Source: Sphingomonas sp. ID1715
GTDB taxonomy: Bacteria > Pseudomonadota > Alphaproteobacteria > Sphingomonadales > Sphingomonadaceae
Direction: 5' to 3'
Length of the DNA: 64,000 bases
Assembly (NCBI RefSeq): GCF_013044515.1
Contig: NZ_JABEPR010000007.1
Location: 62,001-126,000 of the forward strand
The notes under the pieces were generated by a model. That model saw nothing but the letters and a program-made list of their open reading frames with translations. It was not told the origin of the DNA and ran no database searches. A program made the translations under genes and the position numbers. Position 1 is the stretch's first letter. Every line of letters starts with the position of its first letter. Shown piece by piece: positions 33,939 through 42,796 of this stretch.

Positions 33939-34001
33939 TGTTCCCCGGCGAAGGCCGGGGTCCAGCTACGGCACTCTGGGCCCCGGCCTTCGCTGGGGAA
34001 C
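33939..34001. repeat. Dispersed palindromic repeat, family B
   Basis: The first 28 bp after the leading T (33940-33967) are identical to the start of the copy inside imuB (50322-50349). The right arm is CCCCGGCCTTCGCTGGGGAAC. Confidence 0.88.
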
Positions 34002-34077
34002 TATTGCCCTTCGCAACTTCAGGTTAGAGACAGGGGCAACCGACCATGGAAGCTGCTTCACCGGGGTTATCACCATT

Positions 34078-34902
34078 ATGTACCGATCGCTTATCGTCTC
34101 TCTGCTGCTGACGACCGCCGCGACGGCGCAGACTGCGCCCGACCTGAACACGCGCGTGAACCGCATCGAGAAGGAGTTGCGGGCCGTGCAGCGGAAGGTC
34201 TTCCCGAACGGCCAGCCGCTCGAGCCGGAAATCGTCGCGCCGGCCCCGGCGCCGACGCCGATCGCGCCGACCACATCGCCGATCGCGGACCTGACGGCGC
34301 GGGTCGACGCGCTGGAGGGGCAGATCCGCGCGCTCACCGGGCAGACCGAACAGAATGGCTTCAAGCTGCGACAGCTCGAAGAGCAGGTGAAGCGGTTGAC
34401 CGACGAAGCTGCCGCGCGCGCCGCCGCGCCCGCGCCGGCCTCCGCCGCGGAGCCGACGCCGGTTGCAGCCGAGCCTGCGGCTTCGGGTGGCATCGAGCGT
34501 CCGTCCACCGGCGATGCCGCCGAAGACGGCTATGTCTATGGCTTCCGGCTCTGGCAGGCGAAGCAATATGCCGAGGCAGAAACCGAGCTGAAGCGGGTTG
34601 CCGACAAATATCCGAACCATCGGCGCGCATCCTTTGCGCAGAACCTGCTCGGTCGCGCCTACCTCGACGAGGGCAAGCCGGCGCTGGCGGCGGTGGCGCT
34701 CTACGACAGCTACAAGAAATGGCCCCAAGGCGAGCGTGCGGGCGAGAGCCTGTACTGGCTCGGTCAGGCGCTCACCCGACTGGAGAAGCCGGCAGACGCG
34801 TGCAAGGTCTATGCGCAGTTCGGCGACGATTACGAGGCGACCGCCGCTGCCAGCCTGAAGGCGCAGGTCGCCGCCGGCCGCAAACAGGCCAAGTGCGCCT
34901 GA
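34078..34902 (+). CDS. CpoB/YbgF-like periplasmic TPR protein
   Basis: A 274-aa exported protein. After the signal peptide (cut near TAATAQ) comes a coiled coil (residues about 20-105, 'LNTRVNRIEKELRAVQRKV', 'LTARVDALEGQIRALTGQ'), an Ala/Pro linker and a C-terminal TPR region (about 155-265, 'YVYGFRLWQAKQYAEAETELKRVADKYPNH'). This is the architecture of CpoB, which coordinates peptidoglycan synthesis with outer-membrane constriction. The tol-pal genes are not adjacent. The ribosome site is weak. Confidence 0.85.
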   Translation: MYRSLIVSLLLTTAATAQTAPDLNTRVNRIEKELRAVQRKVFPNGQPLEPEIVAPAPAPTPIAPTTSPIADLTARVDALEGQIRALTGQTEQNGFKLRQLEEQVKRLTDEAAARAAAPAPASAAEPTPVAAEPAASGGIERPSTGDAAEDGYVYGFRLWQAKQYAEAETELKRVADKYPNHRRASFAQNLLGRAYLDEGKPALAAVALYDSYKKWPQGERAGESLYWLGQALTRLEKPADACKVYAQFGDDYEATAAASLKAQVAAGRKQAKCA

Positions 34903-34903
34903 G

Positions 34904-35389
34904 GTGAGCAAAGGCGGCAGCAGCGCCGGCGTGCTGCTCTTCCGCGGTGCCGACAACGGAATCGAAATCCTGCTCGTCCATCCGGGCGGCCCTTATTGGC
35001 GCAACAAGGATGCGGGCGCCTGGCAGATCCCGAAAGGAGCGATCGAGGCGGGAGAGACGCCGCTCGCCGCCGCGCTGCGCGAAGTGCAGGAGGAATTGGG
35101 CTTTCGGCCGGACGGGGAAGCCATGCCGCTCGGCCAGCTGCGCCAGGCGGGCGGCAAGCTGGTCGAAGCCTTTGCGATCGCGGCGGCGTTCGACCCGGCC
35201 GCGCTCGTCAGCATCGAGTTCGAGCTTGAATGGCCGCCCCGCAGCGGGCGGCGCGAGCGGTTTCCGGAGGTGGACGAGGCGCGCTGGTTCAGTGTCGCCG
35301 AAGCAAGGCAGATGATGCTGCCAAGCCAGCTTCCGTTTCTCGACCGGCTGTGCGAACGCGTCGCGGATCAGGGAGAGAAATCAGGATGA
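34904..35389 (+). CDS. NUDIX hydrolase
   Basis: A 161-aa pyrophosphohydrolase. The Nudix box 'GAIEAGETPLAAALREVQEELGF' (near residues 45-67) is complete (GX5EX7REUXEEXGU). It begins with a GTG one base after the cpoB stop and its stop overlaps the S46 peptidase start (ATGA). Likely substrate class is nucleoside diphosphate derivatives, as in the RppH/MutT-like groups; the exact substrate is unknown. Confidence 0.93.
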   Translation: MSKGGSSAGVLLFRGADNGIEILLVHPGGPYWRNKDAGAWQIPKGAIEAGETPLAAALREVQEELGFRPDGEAMPLGQLRQAGGKLVEAFAIAAAFDPAALVSIEFELEWPPRSGRRERFPEVDEARWFSVAEARQMMLPSQLPFLDRLCERVADQGEKSG

Positions 35390-37509
35390 TAAAGACATTT
35401 GCCGCCATGCTGCTCGCCACCGCTTCGGGCACGGCGCTGGCCGAGGAAGGCATGTGGCTGCCGAGTCAGACTGGCGCCATTGCCGAGCAGCTGCGCGCCG
35501 CCGGCCTGCAGCTCGATCCGGTCGCACTCGGCAATCTGAAGCAGCCGCCGCTGACCGCGATCGCTTCGCTCGGCGGCTGTTCGGCGGCGTTCCTTAGCCC
35601 GCAGGGGCTGATCGCGACCAATCATCACTGCGTCTATGGCTCGATCCAGTACAACTCCAAGCCGGGGCAGGATTACATCACCAACGGCTTTCTCGCCGCC
35701 GCCCTGGCGGATGAGCTGCCCGCCGCGCCCGGCAGCCGCATCTATGTGATCGAGGACCTGCGCAACGTCACGCCGGCGATGCTGAAAGGCGCCGCGAAGC
35801 TCAGCGGTCGCGCGCGCTATGACCGGCTGGAAGCGAACCGCAAGGCGCTGATCGCCGCGTGCGAGAAGCTGCCGTCGCGCCGCTGCGACGTGCGGCCCTA
35901 TTTCGGCGGCGAGACCTATTATCTGCAGCAGCAGCTGGAGATCAAAGATGTGCGGCTGGTCTATGCGCCGGCGGCGGGCATCGGCAATTTCGGCGGCGAG
36001 ACCGACAATTGGATGTGGCCGCGCCACACCGGCGATTTCGGCTTCTACCGTGCCTATGTCGCGCCTGACCGCTCGTCGGCGGCGTTCGCGAAGGAGAATG
36101 TGCCGTTCAAGCCCAAGGCCTGGCTGAAGATCGCCGACAAGGGCGTCGAGGAAGGCGACTTCGTGATGGTCGCGGGCTTTCCGGGCATCACCTTCCGTCA
36201 CAAGACGGCGGCGGAGGCCAAGTTCGCCTTCGAGACGCTGACGCCGCTGCAGCAGCGCCTGCTCAACGAATATTCGGACCGGATCGTAAGCGCCGTCGCG
36301 GGCAACGAGGCCGCGTCGATCACCTATGCGTCGATCCTGAAGGGCGCCGACAATTACAAGAAGAAATATATCGGTGAGCTGGCCGGGGGAGAGGCGCTCG
36401 GCCTGGTCGAGAAGAAGGAAGCGGAGGAAGCCGCGTACCGCGCCTGGGTCGCCGCCGATCCGAAGCGGCAGGCGCAATTTGGCGCGGCGATCGCTGAGCT
36501 CGACCGGTTGATCGAGGCGCAGAATGCCTATGAGCTGGCCGAGGCACGGCGCGGCCTGCTCAACCGCGCGCAGCTCTTCTCCGCGGCGCGCCTCGCCTAT
36601 CGCTGGGCGCAGGAGCGGGGCAAGCCCGATGCGCAGCGGGAGCCCGGCTATCAAGATCGCGACCGCGCTTTCCTGGAGCAAAGGCTGACAGCGATCGAGC
36701 GCCGCTATGATCCCGCGATCGATCGGCTGCTGCTCGAACATTCGCTCGCCGAATATCGCAAGCTGCCGACGGCAGAGCGGGTGGCGAGCTTCGACGCGGC
36801 GCTGCCGGCGTCGCTGGACAGCCTCTATGCGGGCACGCGGCTCGGCGACACCAAGGGGCGGCTGGCGCTGCTCGACCAGCCCGTGTCGGCCTTTCAGGCC
36901 TCGGCCGATCCGTTCGTGAAGCTGGCGGTGGCCAGCTATGACGAGGATATGCGCCGGGAGAGCGAGGCCAAGGCACGCGCCGGCGACATCCAGCGCGCGC
37001 GTTCGGCCTATATGGCGGGGCGGCTCGCCTATGGCCAGAGCCAAGGCAAACCGCTCTACCCGGACGCGAACGGCTCGCTGCGCTTCACCTATGGCAAGGT
37101 GACCGGCAAGGCCAAGGACGGGCAGGTCTGGACGCCGTTCACGACTGCCGAGGGCCTCGCCGCCAAGCAGACTGGCAAGGGCGAGTTCGACGCGCCCGAC
37201 AAGGCGATCCAGCTGATCCAGGCCAAGGATTATGGCCGCTATGCGTCGCCGAGCCTCGGCACGCTGCCGATCGATTTCCTGTCCACGGTCGACATCACGA
37301 ACGGCAACTCCGGATCCTCGACGCTTAACGCGCACGGCGAGTTCGTCGGCCTGGCGTTCGACGGGACGCTGGAAGGCGTGGTCAGTGACTGGATGTTCAA
37401 CCCGGAGGTCAATCGCACCATCCATGTCGACAGCCGCTTCATGTTGTGGACGATGGACAAGGTCGACGGCGCGCAGCGGCTGCTCGACGAGATGGGGGTG
37501 GGGCGCTGA
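35386..37509 (+). CDS. S46 family dipeptidyl-peptidase
   Basis: A 707-aa exported serine peptidase, with a signal peptide cut near GTALAE. The catalytic His is in 'IATNHHCVYGS' (near residue 81) and the nucleophile Ser in 'TNGNSGSSTLNAHGE' (near 642). The S46-specific stretch 'GGETDNWMWPRHTGDFGFYR' is intact. DPP7/DPP11-type enzymes remove dipeptides from peptides in the periplasm and aid peptide use. It is the third gene of the cpoB-like / NUDIX / S46 operon. Confidence 0.95.
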   Translation: MIKTFAAMLLATASGTALAEEGMWLPSQTGAIAEQLRAAGLQLDPVALGNLKQPPLTAIASLGGCSAAFLSPQGLIATNHHCVYGSIQYNSKPGQDYITNGFLAAALADELPAAPGSRIYVIEDLRNVTPAMLKGAAKLSGRARYDRLEANRKALIAACEKLPSRRCDVRPYFGGETYYLQQQLEIKDVRLVYAPAAGIGNFGGETDNWMWPRHTGDFGFYRAYVAPDRSSAAFAKENVPFKPKAWLKIADKGVEEGDFVMVAGFPGITFRHKTAAEAKFAFETLTPLQQRLLNEYSDRIVSAVAGNEAASITYASILKGADNYKKKYIGELAGGEALGLVEKKEAEEAAYRAWVAADPKRQAQFGAAIAELDRLIEAQNAYELAEARRGLLNRAQLFSAARLAYRWAQERGKPDAQREPGYQDRDRAFLEQRLTAIERRYDPAIDRLLLEHSLAEYRKLPTAERVASFDAALPASLDSLYAGTRLGDTKGRLALLDQPVSAFQASADPFVKLAVASYDEDMRRESEAKARAGDIQRARSAYMAGRLAYGQSQGKPLYPDANGSLRFTYGKVTGKAKDGQVWTPFTTAEGLAAKQTGKGEFDAPDKAIQLIQAKDYGRYASPSLGTLPIDFLSTVDITNGNSGSSTLNAHGEFVGLAFDGTLEGVVSDWMFNPEVNRTIHVDSRFMLWTMDKVDGAQRLLDEMGVGR

Positions 37510-37521
37510 GGAACACCCATT

Positions 37522-37600
37522 ATCCGTTCGTTTCGAGCGTAGTCGAGAAACGGCTTGCCTCTGTGCCTGCGCTTCTCGACTAAGCTCGAAGCGAACGGAT
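37522..37600. repeat. Dispersed palindromic repeat, family C
   Basis: ATCCGTTCGTTTCGAGC ... GCTCGAAGCGAACGGAT, with inner 'GTAGTCGAGAA / TTCTCGACTAAG'. It lies between the S46 peptidase and the metal exporter gene. Confidence 0.85.
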
Positions 37601-37604
37601 TTAG

Positions 37605-38495
37605 ATGATGAACCGGGAAACCGTCTCCCACGACTATCTGCACGAGCATCACGACCGCAATGCGCGGCGTACCCAATGGGTGGTGGCGCTGACGGCGGTG
37701 ATGATGGTCGGCGAGATCGTGGCCGGATACCTGACCGGGTCGATGGCGCTGCTCGCCGACGGCTTCCACATGGCGACGCATGCCGGTGCGCTGACGGTCG
37801 CGGCCTTCGCCTATCGCTATGCGCGGCGCCATGCTCATGATCCGCGCTACAGTTTCGGGACCGGCAAGGTGGGCGACCTGGCGGGATTCGCGTCCGCGCT
37901 GATCCTGGCCGTGTTCGCGATCGGCATTGCCGGCGAGTCGATCGCGCGGCTGTTCGAGCCGATGCGCGTCGACTTCGCCGACGCGACCTTGGTCGCGGTG
38001 ATCGGGTTGATCGTGAACCTGGTGAGCGCAGTGCTGCTGTTCGACCGGCACCATCATCACGGACCCGACGAACAAGGGCACCACCATCATCATCACGACA
38101 ATAATCTACGCGCCGCCTATATCCATGTGCTGGCCGACGCGCTGACTTCGGTGCTGGCGATCGGCGCATTGCTCGCCGGTCGCTATCTGGGGCTGGTCTG
38201 GCTCGATCCCGTGATCGGCATCGTCGGCGCGCTGGTGATCGCGCGCTGGTCCTGGGGGCTGATGAAGGAGACGGCGGGCATATTGCTCGACCGCACCGAT
38301 ATGCGCACGGCCGAACAGGTGCGCACGCTGCTCGCCGGAGAGCGCATCATCGACCTGCATGTGTGGCGGCTCGGCCCCGGAGCGCTGGCGGTGATCGTCG
38401 ACCTTGCCGCGCCCGCCGACCTCGACGGCGCCCGCGCGAAGCTCAGGCCGCTCAAGAATGTCGTCCATCTTACCGTGCAGACACATCAGCACTGA
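37605..38495 (+). CDS. Cation diffusion facilitator, DmeF-like (Co/Ni/Zn efflux)
   Basis: A 296-aa CDF transporter with six hydrophobic helices. Metal residues are seen in 'LLADGFHMATHAGAL' (helix II) and 'IHVLADALTSVLAI' (helix V). The cytoplasmic loop is extremely His-rich (DRHHHHGPDEQGHHHHHHD), and the N-terminus also has 'HDYLHEHHD'. This pattern fits DmeF, which exports cobalt and nickel. There is no adjacent regulator gene. A second ATG lies three bases downstream of the first. Confidence 0.92.
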   Translation: MMNRETVSHDYLHEHHDRNARRTQWVVALTAVMMVGEIVAGYLTGSMALLADGFHMATHAGALTVAAFAYRYARRHAHDPRYSFGTGKVGDLAGFASALILAVFAIGIAGESIARLFEPMRVDFADATLVAVIGLIVNLVSAVLLFDRHHHHGPDEQGHHHHHHDNNLRAAYIHVLADALTSVLAIGALLAGRYLGLVWLDPVIGIVGALVIARWSWGLMKETAGILLDRTDMRTAEQVRTLLAGERIIDLHVWRLGPGALAVIVDLAAPADLDGARAKLRPLKNVVHLTVQTHQH

Positions 38496-38689
38496 GCATC
38501 GTTACGCGTGCGCAATATCGCGTTGGAGCTTCGGCTGATCGTTCCTGAACAGAAACGGCCCCCGAATAGCGTCTTTTCTGAACGGCTTGCCGTTGCCGGT
38601 AACCATGGTCGTGATAGCTTCTTCAACGACGCGACTCCCAAGAAGAGCATCAAGCGGGCAGCCCGCGTCGGTCTGTAAGGGGAAGTCAC

Positions 38690-39565
38690 ATGATTGGTCG
38701 CCGTTTGAGCGCTTTGGCGCTCCTCTTGTCGTGCGCGTCCGCGCCGCTCCAGGCCAGTGTCGATCAGGGCTATGGGCGCGATTGCTGGAACGGTGTCGAA
38801 CTCGACGCGCTGAAGGTTCAGCGGTTCAAGACGATGCTGCTGGTCGCGATGCTCAACTGCCGCGATCTGGAGCCGGCGATGGCGGCCGATTACAACCGCT
38901 TCGTCCGCGCCAATCGCGACCTGATCGCGCGCAAACAGTCGGTGGTGCGGGAGCATTTCATCCGCACCATGGGGCCGTCGGCTGGCCTGAACGCCTATTC
39001 CGCGTTCGAGACGTCGCTGGGCAACCGCTATTCGGATGCGGACTTCGACGAACAGCGCTGCGCCGGCATGGCGCAGGACGCGCGCTTTGCGGGTTATGTC
39101 TCCGAAGGCGAACTGATGGACCTGATCCAGTCGGTGCCGGACGAGGACCGGCTTGCCGTCTGTGCCGCCGAGCCGCGCTATGTCGCCCGCCGCGAATGGG
39201 CGCCGCCGCAGCCGCCCATCTACGCCGAACCGGCGGCCGCCCCGGCACCGGAACTCGCGGTCGCTGCGCCGCCACCGCCTGCTCCGATGGCGGAAAAGGC
39301 GGCCGAGCCGGTGCAGACCGCGCAGAACGAATGGCCGGACCTCGCGCCCGTCGAGCCGGAAGGGCCGGCACGGGCGGTGGATCCCGATCAGGTGCGGTTG
39401 GCCGAAGCGGCGCCGCCGCCGGCGGAACCGGCAGCCGAGCCGGTCAAGGTCGCGGCGTTGGACGTGAGCAAGCCGGACCGGGTCCAGGCGGTGCGGGAAG
39501 CCGCGAGGGCGCTGCGCGAAGCGCTCGCGGCGCTCGAGGCGGGGGAGGCCGATACGGCGAATTAA
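38690..39565 (+). CDS. Exported hypothetical protein with Pro/Ala-rich tail
   Basis: A 291-aa protein with a signal peptide (cut near PLQAS). The globular part (about 24-160) has four cysteines ('DCWNG', 'LNCRDL', 'RCAGM', 'VCAAEP'), which could form two disulfides. The C-terminal third is a low-complexity Pro/Ala/Glu linker followed by a helix (VQAVREAARALREALAALE). No known family is recognised. It may be an envelope anchor or stalk. Confidence 0.65.
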   Translation: MIGRRLSALALLLSCASAPLQASVDQGYGRDCWNGVELDALKVQRFKTMLLVAMLNCRDLEPAMAADYNRFVRANRDLIARKQSVVREHFIRTMGPSAGLNAYSAFETSLGNRYSDADFDEQRCAGMAQDARFAGYVSEGELMDLIQSVPDEDRLAVCAAEPRYVARREWAPPQPPIYAEPAAAPAPELAVAAPPPPAPMAEKAAEPVQTAQNEWPDLAPVEPEGPARAVDPDQVRLAEAAPPPAEPAAEPVKVAALDVSKPDRVQAVREAARALREALAALEAGEADTAN

Positions 39566-39619
39566 GAATGCCTGCCCTCCCTGTGGGGGGGGTCTTTCTA
39601 GCAATGCGCCACTCATGAT

Positions 39620-39692
39620 CGTCATCCCCGCGCAGGCGGGGGCCCAGCCTTCTTCACTTCTCTTCTGGGTTCCCGCTTCCGCGGGAATGACG
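39620..39692. repeat. Dispersed palindromic repeat, family A
   Basis: CGTCATCCCCGCGCAGGCGGG and CCCGCTTCCGCGGGAATGACG as terminal arms, with inner 'GCCCAGCC / CTGGGT'. It lies between the convergent hypothetical and SEL1-like genes. Confidence 0.85.
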
Positions 39693-39702
39693 AAGAGAGG
39701 AA

Positions 39703-39999
39703 CTACGCCGCCCGGCGCTGGGTGGCGTTGAGCCAGGCGCGGGCCTGGCGCTGCGCTTCGGCGATCTCGCGCGCGGTCATGTCTTCGGCGACTTCCGCGC
39801 GGCACTCGGCGGCGCGGGACGAGCCCGACAGGGCCGACAGGTTGAACCATTTATGCGCTTCGATCAGGTCGACGTCCAAACCCCCGGCACCTGACGAATA
39901 AGCGATGCCCAGATCGAAACAGGCGTCCGCATCGCCGCGCGCCGCTTCGGCCAGGCGGGACTCGATCAGGAATGCGGCACTCTTGTAGCTGCTGCCCAT
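39703..39999 (-). CDS. Small SEL1-repeat-like protein
   Basis: A 98-aa soluble protein with 'AARGDADACFDLGIAYSSGAGGLDVDLIEAHKWFNLSALSGSSRAAECRAEV', one to one and a half SEL1-type helical repeats. The spacing of 'A..G...A.Y.L.....G' and 'A..W...A' is typical. Such repeats mediate protein contacts. There is no signal peptide. Function unknown. Confidence 0.82.
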   Translation of the reverse strand: MGSSYKSAAFLIESRLAEAARGDADACFDLGIAYSSGAGGLDVDLIEAHKWFNLSALSGSSRAAECRAEVAEDMTAREIAEAQRQARAWLNATQRRAA

Positions 40000-40082
40000 G
40001 TCAGCAATTCCCCTTCTGCTGCATGCACCAGATTGGGACGAGTGTTTTTAAGAATGGTTAACGCCGGCGGCGCCGAATCCGG

Positions 40083-41483
40083 TCACCCCGCAAGCGAGCG
40101 GATCATTCGCACCCAGTGGTCGACATCGTCGTCCAGCGCCTTGACCGGCAGCCGCTCGTCGCGGCCATGGGCCCGCTCGTCGTCGGGGGAGACGATCCAG
40201 CTGCCATCGACGCCGTAGACGGGAATGCCGACGGCGCGGAACTCCTTGCCGTCCGTCGCGCCAGTCGACATTTGCGGGATCACCTGCGCGTTCGGGAACA
40301 TCGCCCTCACGGAGCGGGTATAGGCGCCGACCACATCGGGCCGCAGCGGTGAGACCGGCGTCGGCACATTGGGGGTGCCGAAGGCGGTGACCTCGACATC
40401 CGGGCCGACCACCTGCTTCAGCTCCGCCTCGATCGCCTTGGGCTCGACGCCGGGCAGGATGCGGCAATTGACGCGCGCCTGCGCAAGCTGAGGCAGCGCA
40501 TTGTCGGCATGGCCGCCCGACAGCATCGTCGCGACGCACCGCGTGCGCGTGGTGCCGACTTCCAGTTCGTTCGCCTCGATCGTATCGGCGGCCGCGCCGT
40601 CGTTCGGATTGGCGATCCAGCGCCGCATCGCGTCGCCGAGTGGGCCGCTTTCCTGTTTCGCGCGCTCGACGAAATAGGCGCGCGTGGTCTCGTTCAGCGC
40701 GGGAGTGAAGCGATAGGCTTCGAGCTTCTTGAGCGCGGTGGCGAGCTCGTAGATCGCATTGTCCGGGCGCGGGCGGGAGCTGTGGCCGCCGCGGTTGCGG
40801 ACGGTCAGGTCATAGCTCTGATAGGTTTTCTCGGCCGTCTGCAGGCCGAAGCCGAGCGCCCGGCCTTCCTTCGTGAAGGCGCCACCGCCGCCGTCGGAGT
40901 TGAGGCCGAACTCGGCGTCGGTCCAGCCCTGCTTGCGCCAGTCGGTCGCGCCCAGCCGGGCGCCGTTCATCTCGGTTTCCTCGTCGCCGGTGAAGAAGAC
41001 GATCAGGTCGCGATTGGGCTTGAACCCTTCGGCCTTGAGCTTCAGCAGCGCGGCAGTGACCGCGACATTCCCGGATTTGATGTCGGTGGTGCCGCGGCCA
41101 TAATAATAGCCGTCCTTCTCGATCAGCTTGAACGGATCGAGCGTCCAGTCGGTGGGCTTTGCCTCCACCACGTCCATATGGGACATCAGCAGGATGGGCT
41201 TGGCCTTGGCCTTGCCCGCCGCCGGCCAGCGCACGATCAGCGCGGCAGTGCCGTCCCCCTTCTGCCCTTCATGGGGCACCACGCGTACATCGCTGAAGCC
41301 GGCTGCCTTATACTCGCCGGCGAGATACTCGGCATAGGCCGGCACTTGGTTGCGGCCGGCGACGGTGGGATAGGCGATCGCCTTGTCGAGCAATGCGCGC
41401 GCCTTGGCATGCCATTGATTGTCGGCGGGCGTCGCGACGGCGGAGGTGGAGAGGAACAGGCCAGCCAGGATCAGTGCGCGCAT
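40083..41483 (-). CDS. M20 family metallopeptidase, exported
   Basis: A 466-aa zinc peptidase with a signal peptide. 'ILLMSHMDVVEA' (near 95), 'YYGRGTTDIKSGNVA' (near 123) and 'FFTGDEETEMNGA' (near 157) carry the metal-binding His, Asp and Glu residues, and 'TGATDGKEFRAVGIPVYG' (near 405) is the C-terminal conserved stretch. It probably cleaves di- or tripeptides or N-acyl amino acids in the periplasm. An in-frame ATG at 41489 is an alternative start. A family A repeat lies immediately upstream. Confidence 0.92.
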   Translation of the reverse strand: MRALILAGLFLSTSAVATPADNQWHAKARALLDKAIAYPTVAGRNQVPAYAEYLAGEYKAAGFSDVRVVPHEGQKGDGTAALIVRWPAAGKAKAKPILLMSHMDVVEAKPTDWTLDPFKLIEKDGYYYGRGTTDIKSGNVAVTAALLKLKAEGFKPNRDLIVFFTGDEETEMNGARLGATDWRKQGWTDAEFGLNSDGGGGAFTKEGRALGFGLQTAEKTYQSYDLTVRNRGGHSSRPRPDNAIYELATALKKLEAYRFTPALNETTRAYFVERAKQESGPLGDAMRRWIANPNDGAAADTIEANELEVGTTRTRCVATMLSGGHADNALPQLAQARVNCRILPGVEPKAIEAELKQVVGPDVEVTAFGTPNVPTPVSPLRPDVVGAYTRSVRAMFPNAQVIPQMSTGATDGKEFRAVGIPVYGVDGSWIVSPDDERAHGRDERLPVKALDDDVDHWVRMIRSLAG

Positions 41484-41498
41484 CAGCATCCCCGATTT

Positions 41499-41597
41499 CG
41501 TCATTCCCGCGGACGCGGGAACCCAGATCTTCTTTCTTGCCGGGATCGGCCTGCCCAACAAGCAGAAAGCTGGGTTCCCGCTTTCGCGGGAATGACG
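41499..41597. repeat. Dispersed palindromic repeat, family A
   Basis: CGTCATTCCCGCGGACGCGGGA and CCCGCTTTCGCGGGAATGACG form the arms; the centre is longer than in other copies (99 bp total). It separates the M20 gene from zapE. Confidence 0.85.
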
Positions 41598-41606
41598 AGC
41601 GTGAAG

Positions 41607-42719
41607 TCAGGCGAACCCATGCCCCTCGGCGAGGTAATCGTCCGAGCGCATTTCCATCAGGCGGCTCACGGTGCGCTCGAACTCGAAGCGACCGTCGCCG
41701 GTCTCGTAGAGTTCCGCGGGCTCGGCATCGGCGGCGGCCAGCAGCTTGACCTTCTGCTCGTAAAGCGCGTCGATCAGGGTCACGAACCGCGCCGCCTCGT
41801 TGCGGTTCTCCGGGCCGAGCCGTGGGATGCCGACGATGATGACGGTGTGAAAGCGGCGGGCAATGGCCAGGTAATCCGCCGCGCCGCGTGCCTCGCCGCA
41901 GAGCCGCTTGAACGAGAAGACGGCGACACCCTTCAGGCTTTTCGGGACGTGCAGCGTCCGCCCGCCTGGGACCGGAATGTCCTCGCTCGGCACATGGGCG
42001 CGATCCTCGGGCGGGTAATCGGTCAGGCGGAAGAATGCGTCGGACAGAGCCTTGGTCGCCTCGGGGCCGTTCGGCACATGCCAGGTCTTGAGGCCCGACA
42101 GGCGCTGCATCCGGTAATCGGTCGGGCCGTTCAGCGGCAGCACGTCGAGCCGATCCTGGATCAGGTCGATGAAGGGCAGGAAATGCTCCCGGTTCAGCCC
42201 GTCCTTGTAGAGGTCGCGAGGCGGGCGGTTGGAGGTGGCGACCACCACCGTGCCGGCGTTGATCAGCTGGGTGAACAGCCGCGACAGGATCATCGCGTCG
42301 GGCGAGTTGTTGACGACCATCTCGTCAAAGGCGATCAGCCGCGCCTCCCCTTTCAGCGCTTCGACCACGGCGGGGATGGGATCGCCCGCTTCCTTCTGCC
42401 GCTCGATGCGCAGGCGGTCGTGCACCTCCAGCATGAACTCGTGGAAATGGACCCGGCGCTTCCGCTCGATCCGGACCTCGGAGAAGAACAGGTCCATCAG
42501 CATCGACTTGCCGCGCCCGACGCCGCCCCAGAGGTAAACGCCGCGCGGCTGCGGCGCCGGCTTCGCCGTCAGCCGCCACAATATGCTGCCGCGTTTCGGC
42601 ACGGCCTCCAGTTCGCCGGCCAGGCGGTCGAGCAGGGCGGCGGCGTCGGCCTGGGCCGGGTCGGTGCGCAGCTCGCCGGCGCGGACCAGCGCCTGATATC
42701 GATCGATGACATGTCCCAC
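41607..42719 (-). CDS. zapE: Cell division ATPase ZapE (AFG1 family)
   Basis: A 370-aa P-loop ATPase. Walker A is 'WGGVGRGKSMLMD' (near residue 65), with 'LIAFDEMVVNNSPDAMILSRLF' (near 150) as the Walker B / sensor region and 'VVVATSNRPPRDLYKDGLNR' near 180. The AFG1 family controls respiratory-protein turnover in mitochondria, and its bacterial form associates with FtsZ. It is divergent from recF. Confidence 0.93.
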   Translation of the reverse strand: MGHVIDRYQALVRAGELRTDPAQADAAALLDRLAGELEAVPKRGSILWRLTAKPAPQPRGVYLWGGVGRGKSMLMDLFFSEVRIERKRRVHFHEFMLEVHDRLRIERQKEAGDPIPAVVEALKGEARLIAFDEMVVNNSPDAMILSRLFTQLINAGTVVVATSNRPPRDLYKDGLNREHFLPFIDLIQDRLDVLPLNGPTDYRMQRLSGLKTWHVPNGPEATKALSDAFFRLTDYPPEDRAHVPSEDIPVPGGRTLHVPKSLKGVAVFSFKRLCGEARGAADYLAIARRFHTVIIVGIPRLGPENRNEAARFVTLIDALYEQKVKLLAAADAEPAELYETGDGRFEFERTVSRLMEMRSDDYLAEGHGFA

Positions 42720-42796
42720 CGGGCGGCCGATAGAGGCGCAGACCGCTCGTGAAAAGAACTGCGGTGGTTCTGGAGGTCGAGCGACGCTAGGGCAAA

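Noticed and set aside
35368-38169. 933-codon frame on the minus strand opposite the S46 peptidase and dmeF-like genes
   Set aside because: It spans two well-supported genes and a repeat; composition is that of an antisense shadow.
42756-42770. GAAC-N7-GTTC upstream of recF as a possible LexA box
   Set aside because: The half-sites are inverted, whereas the alphaproteobacterial box is a direct repeat (GTTC-N7-GTTC), so this is probably chance.
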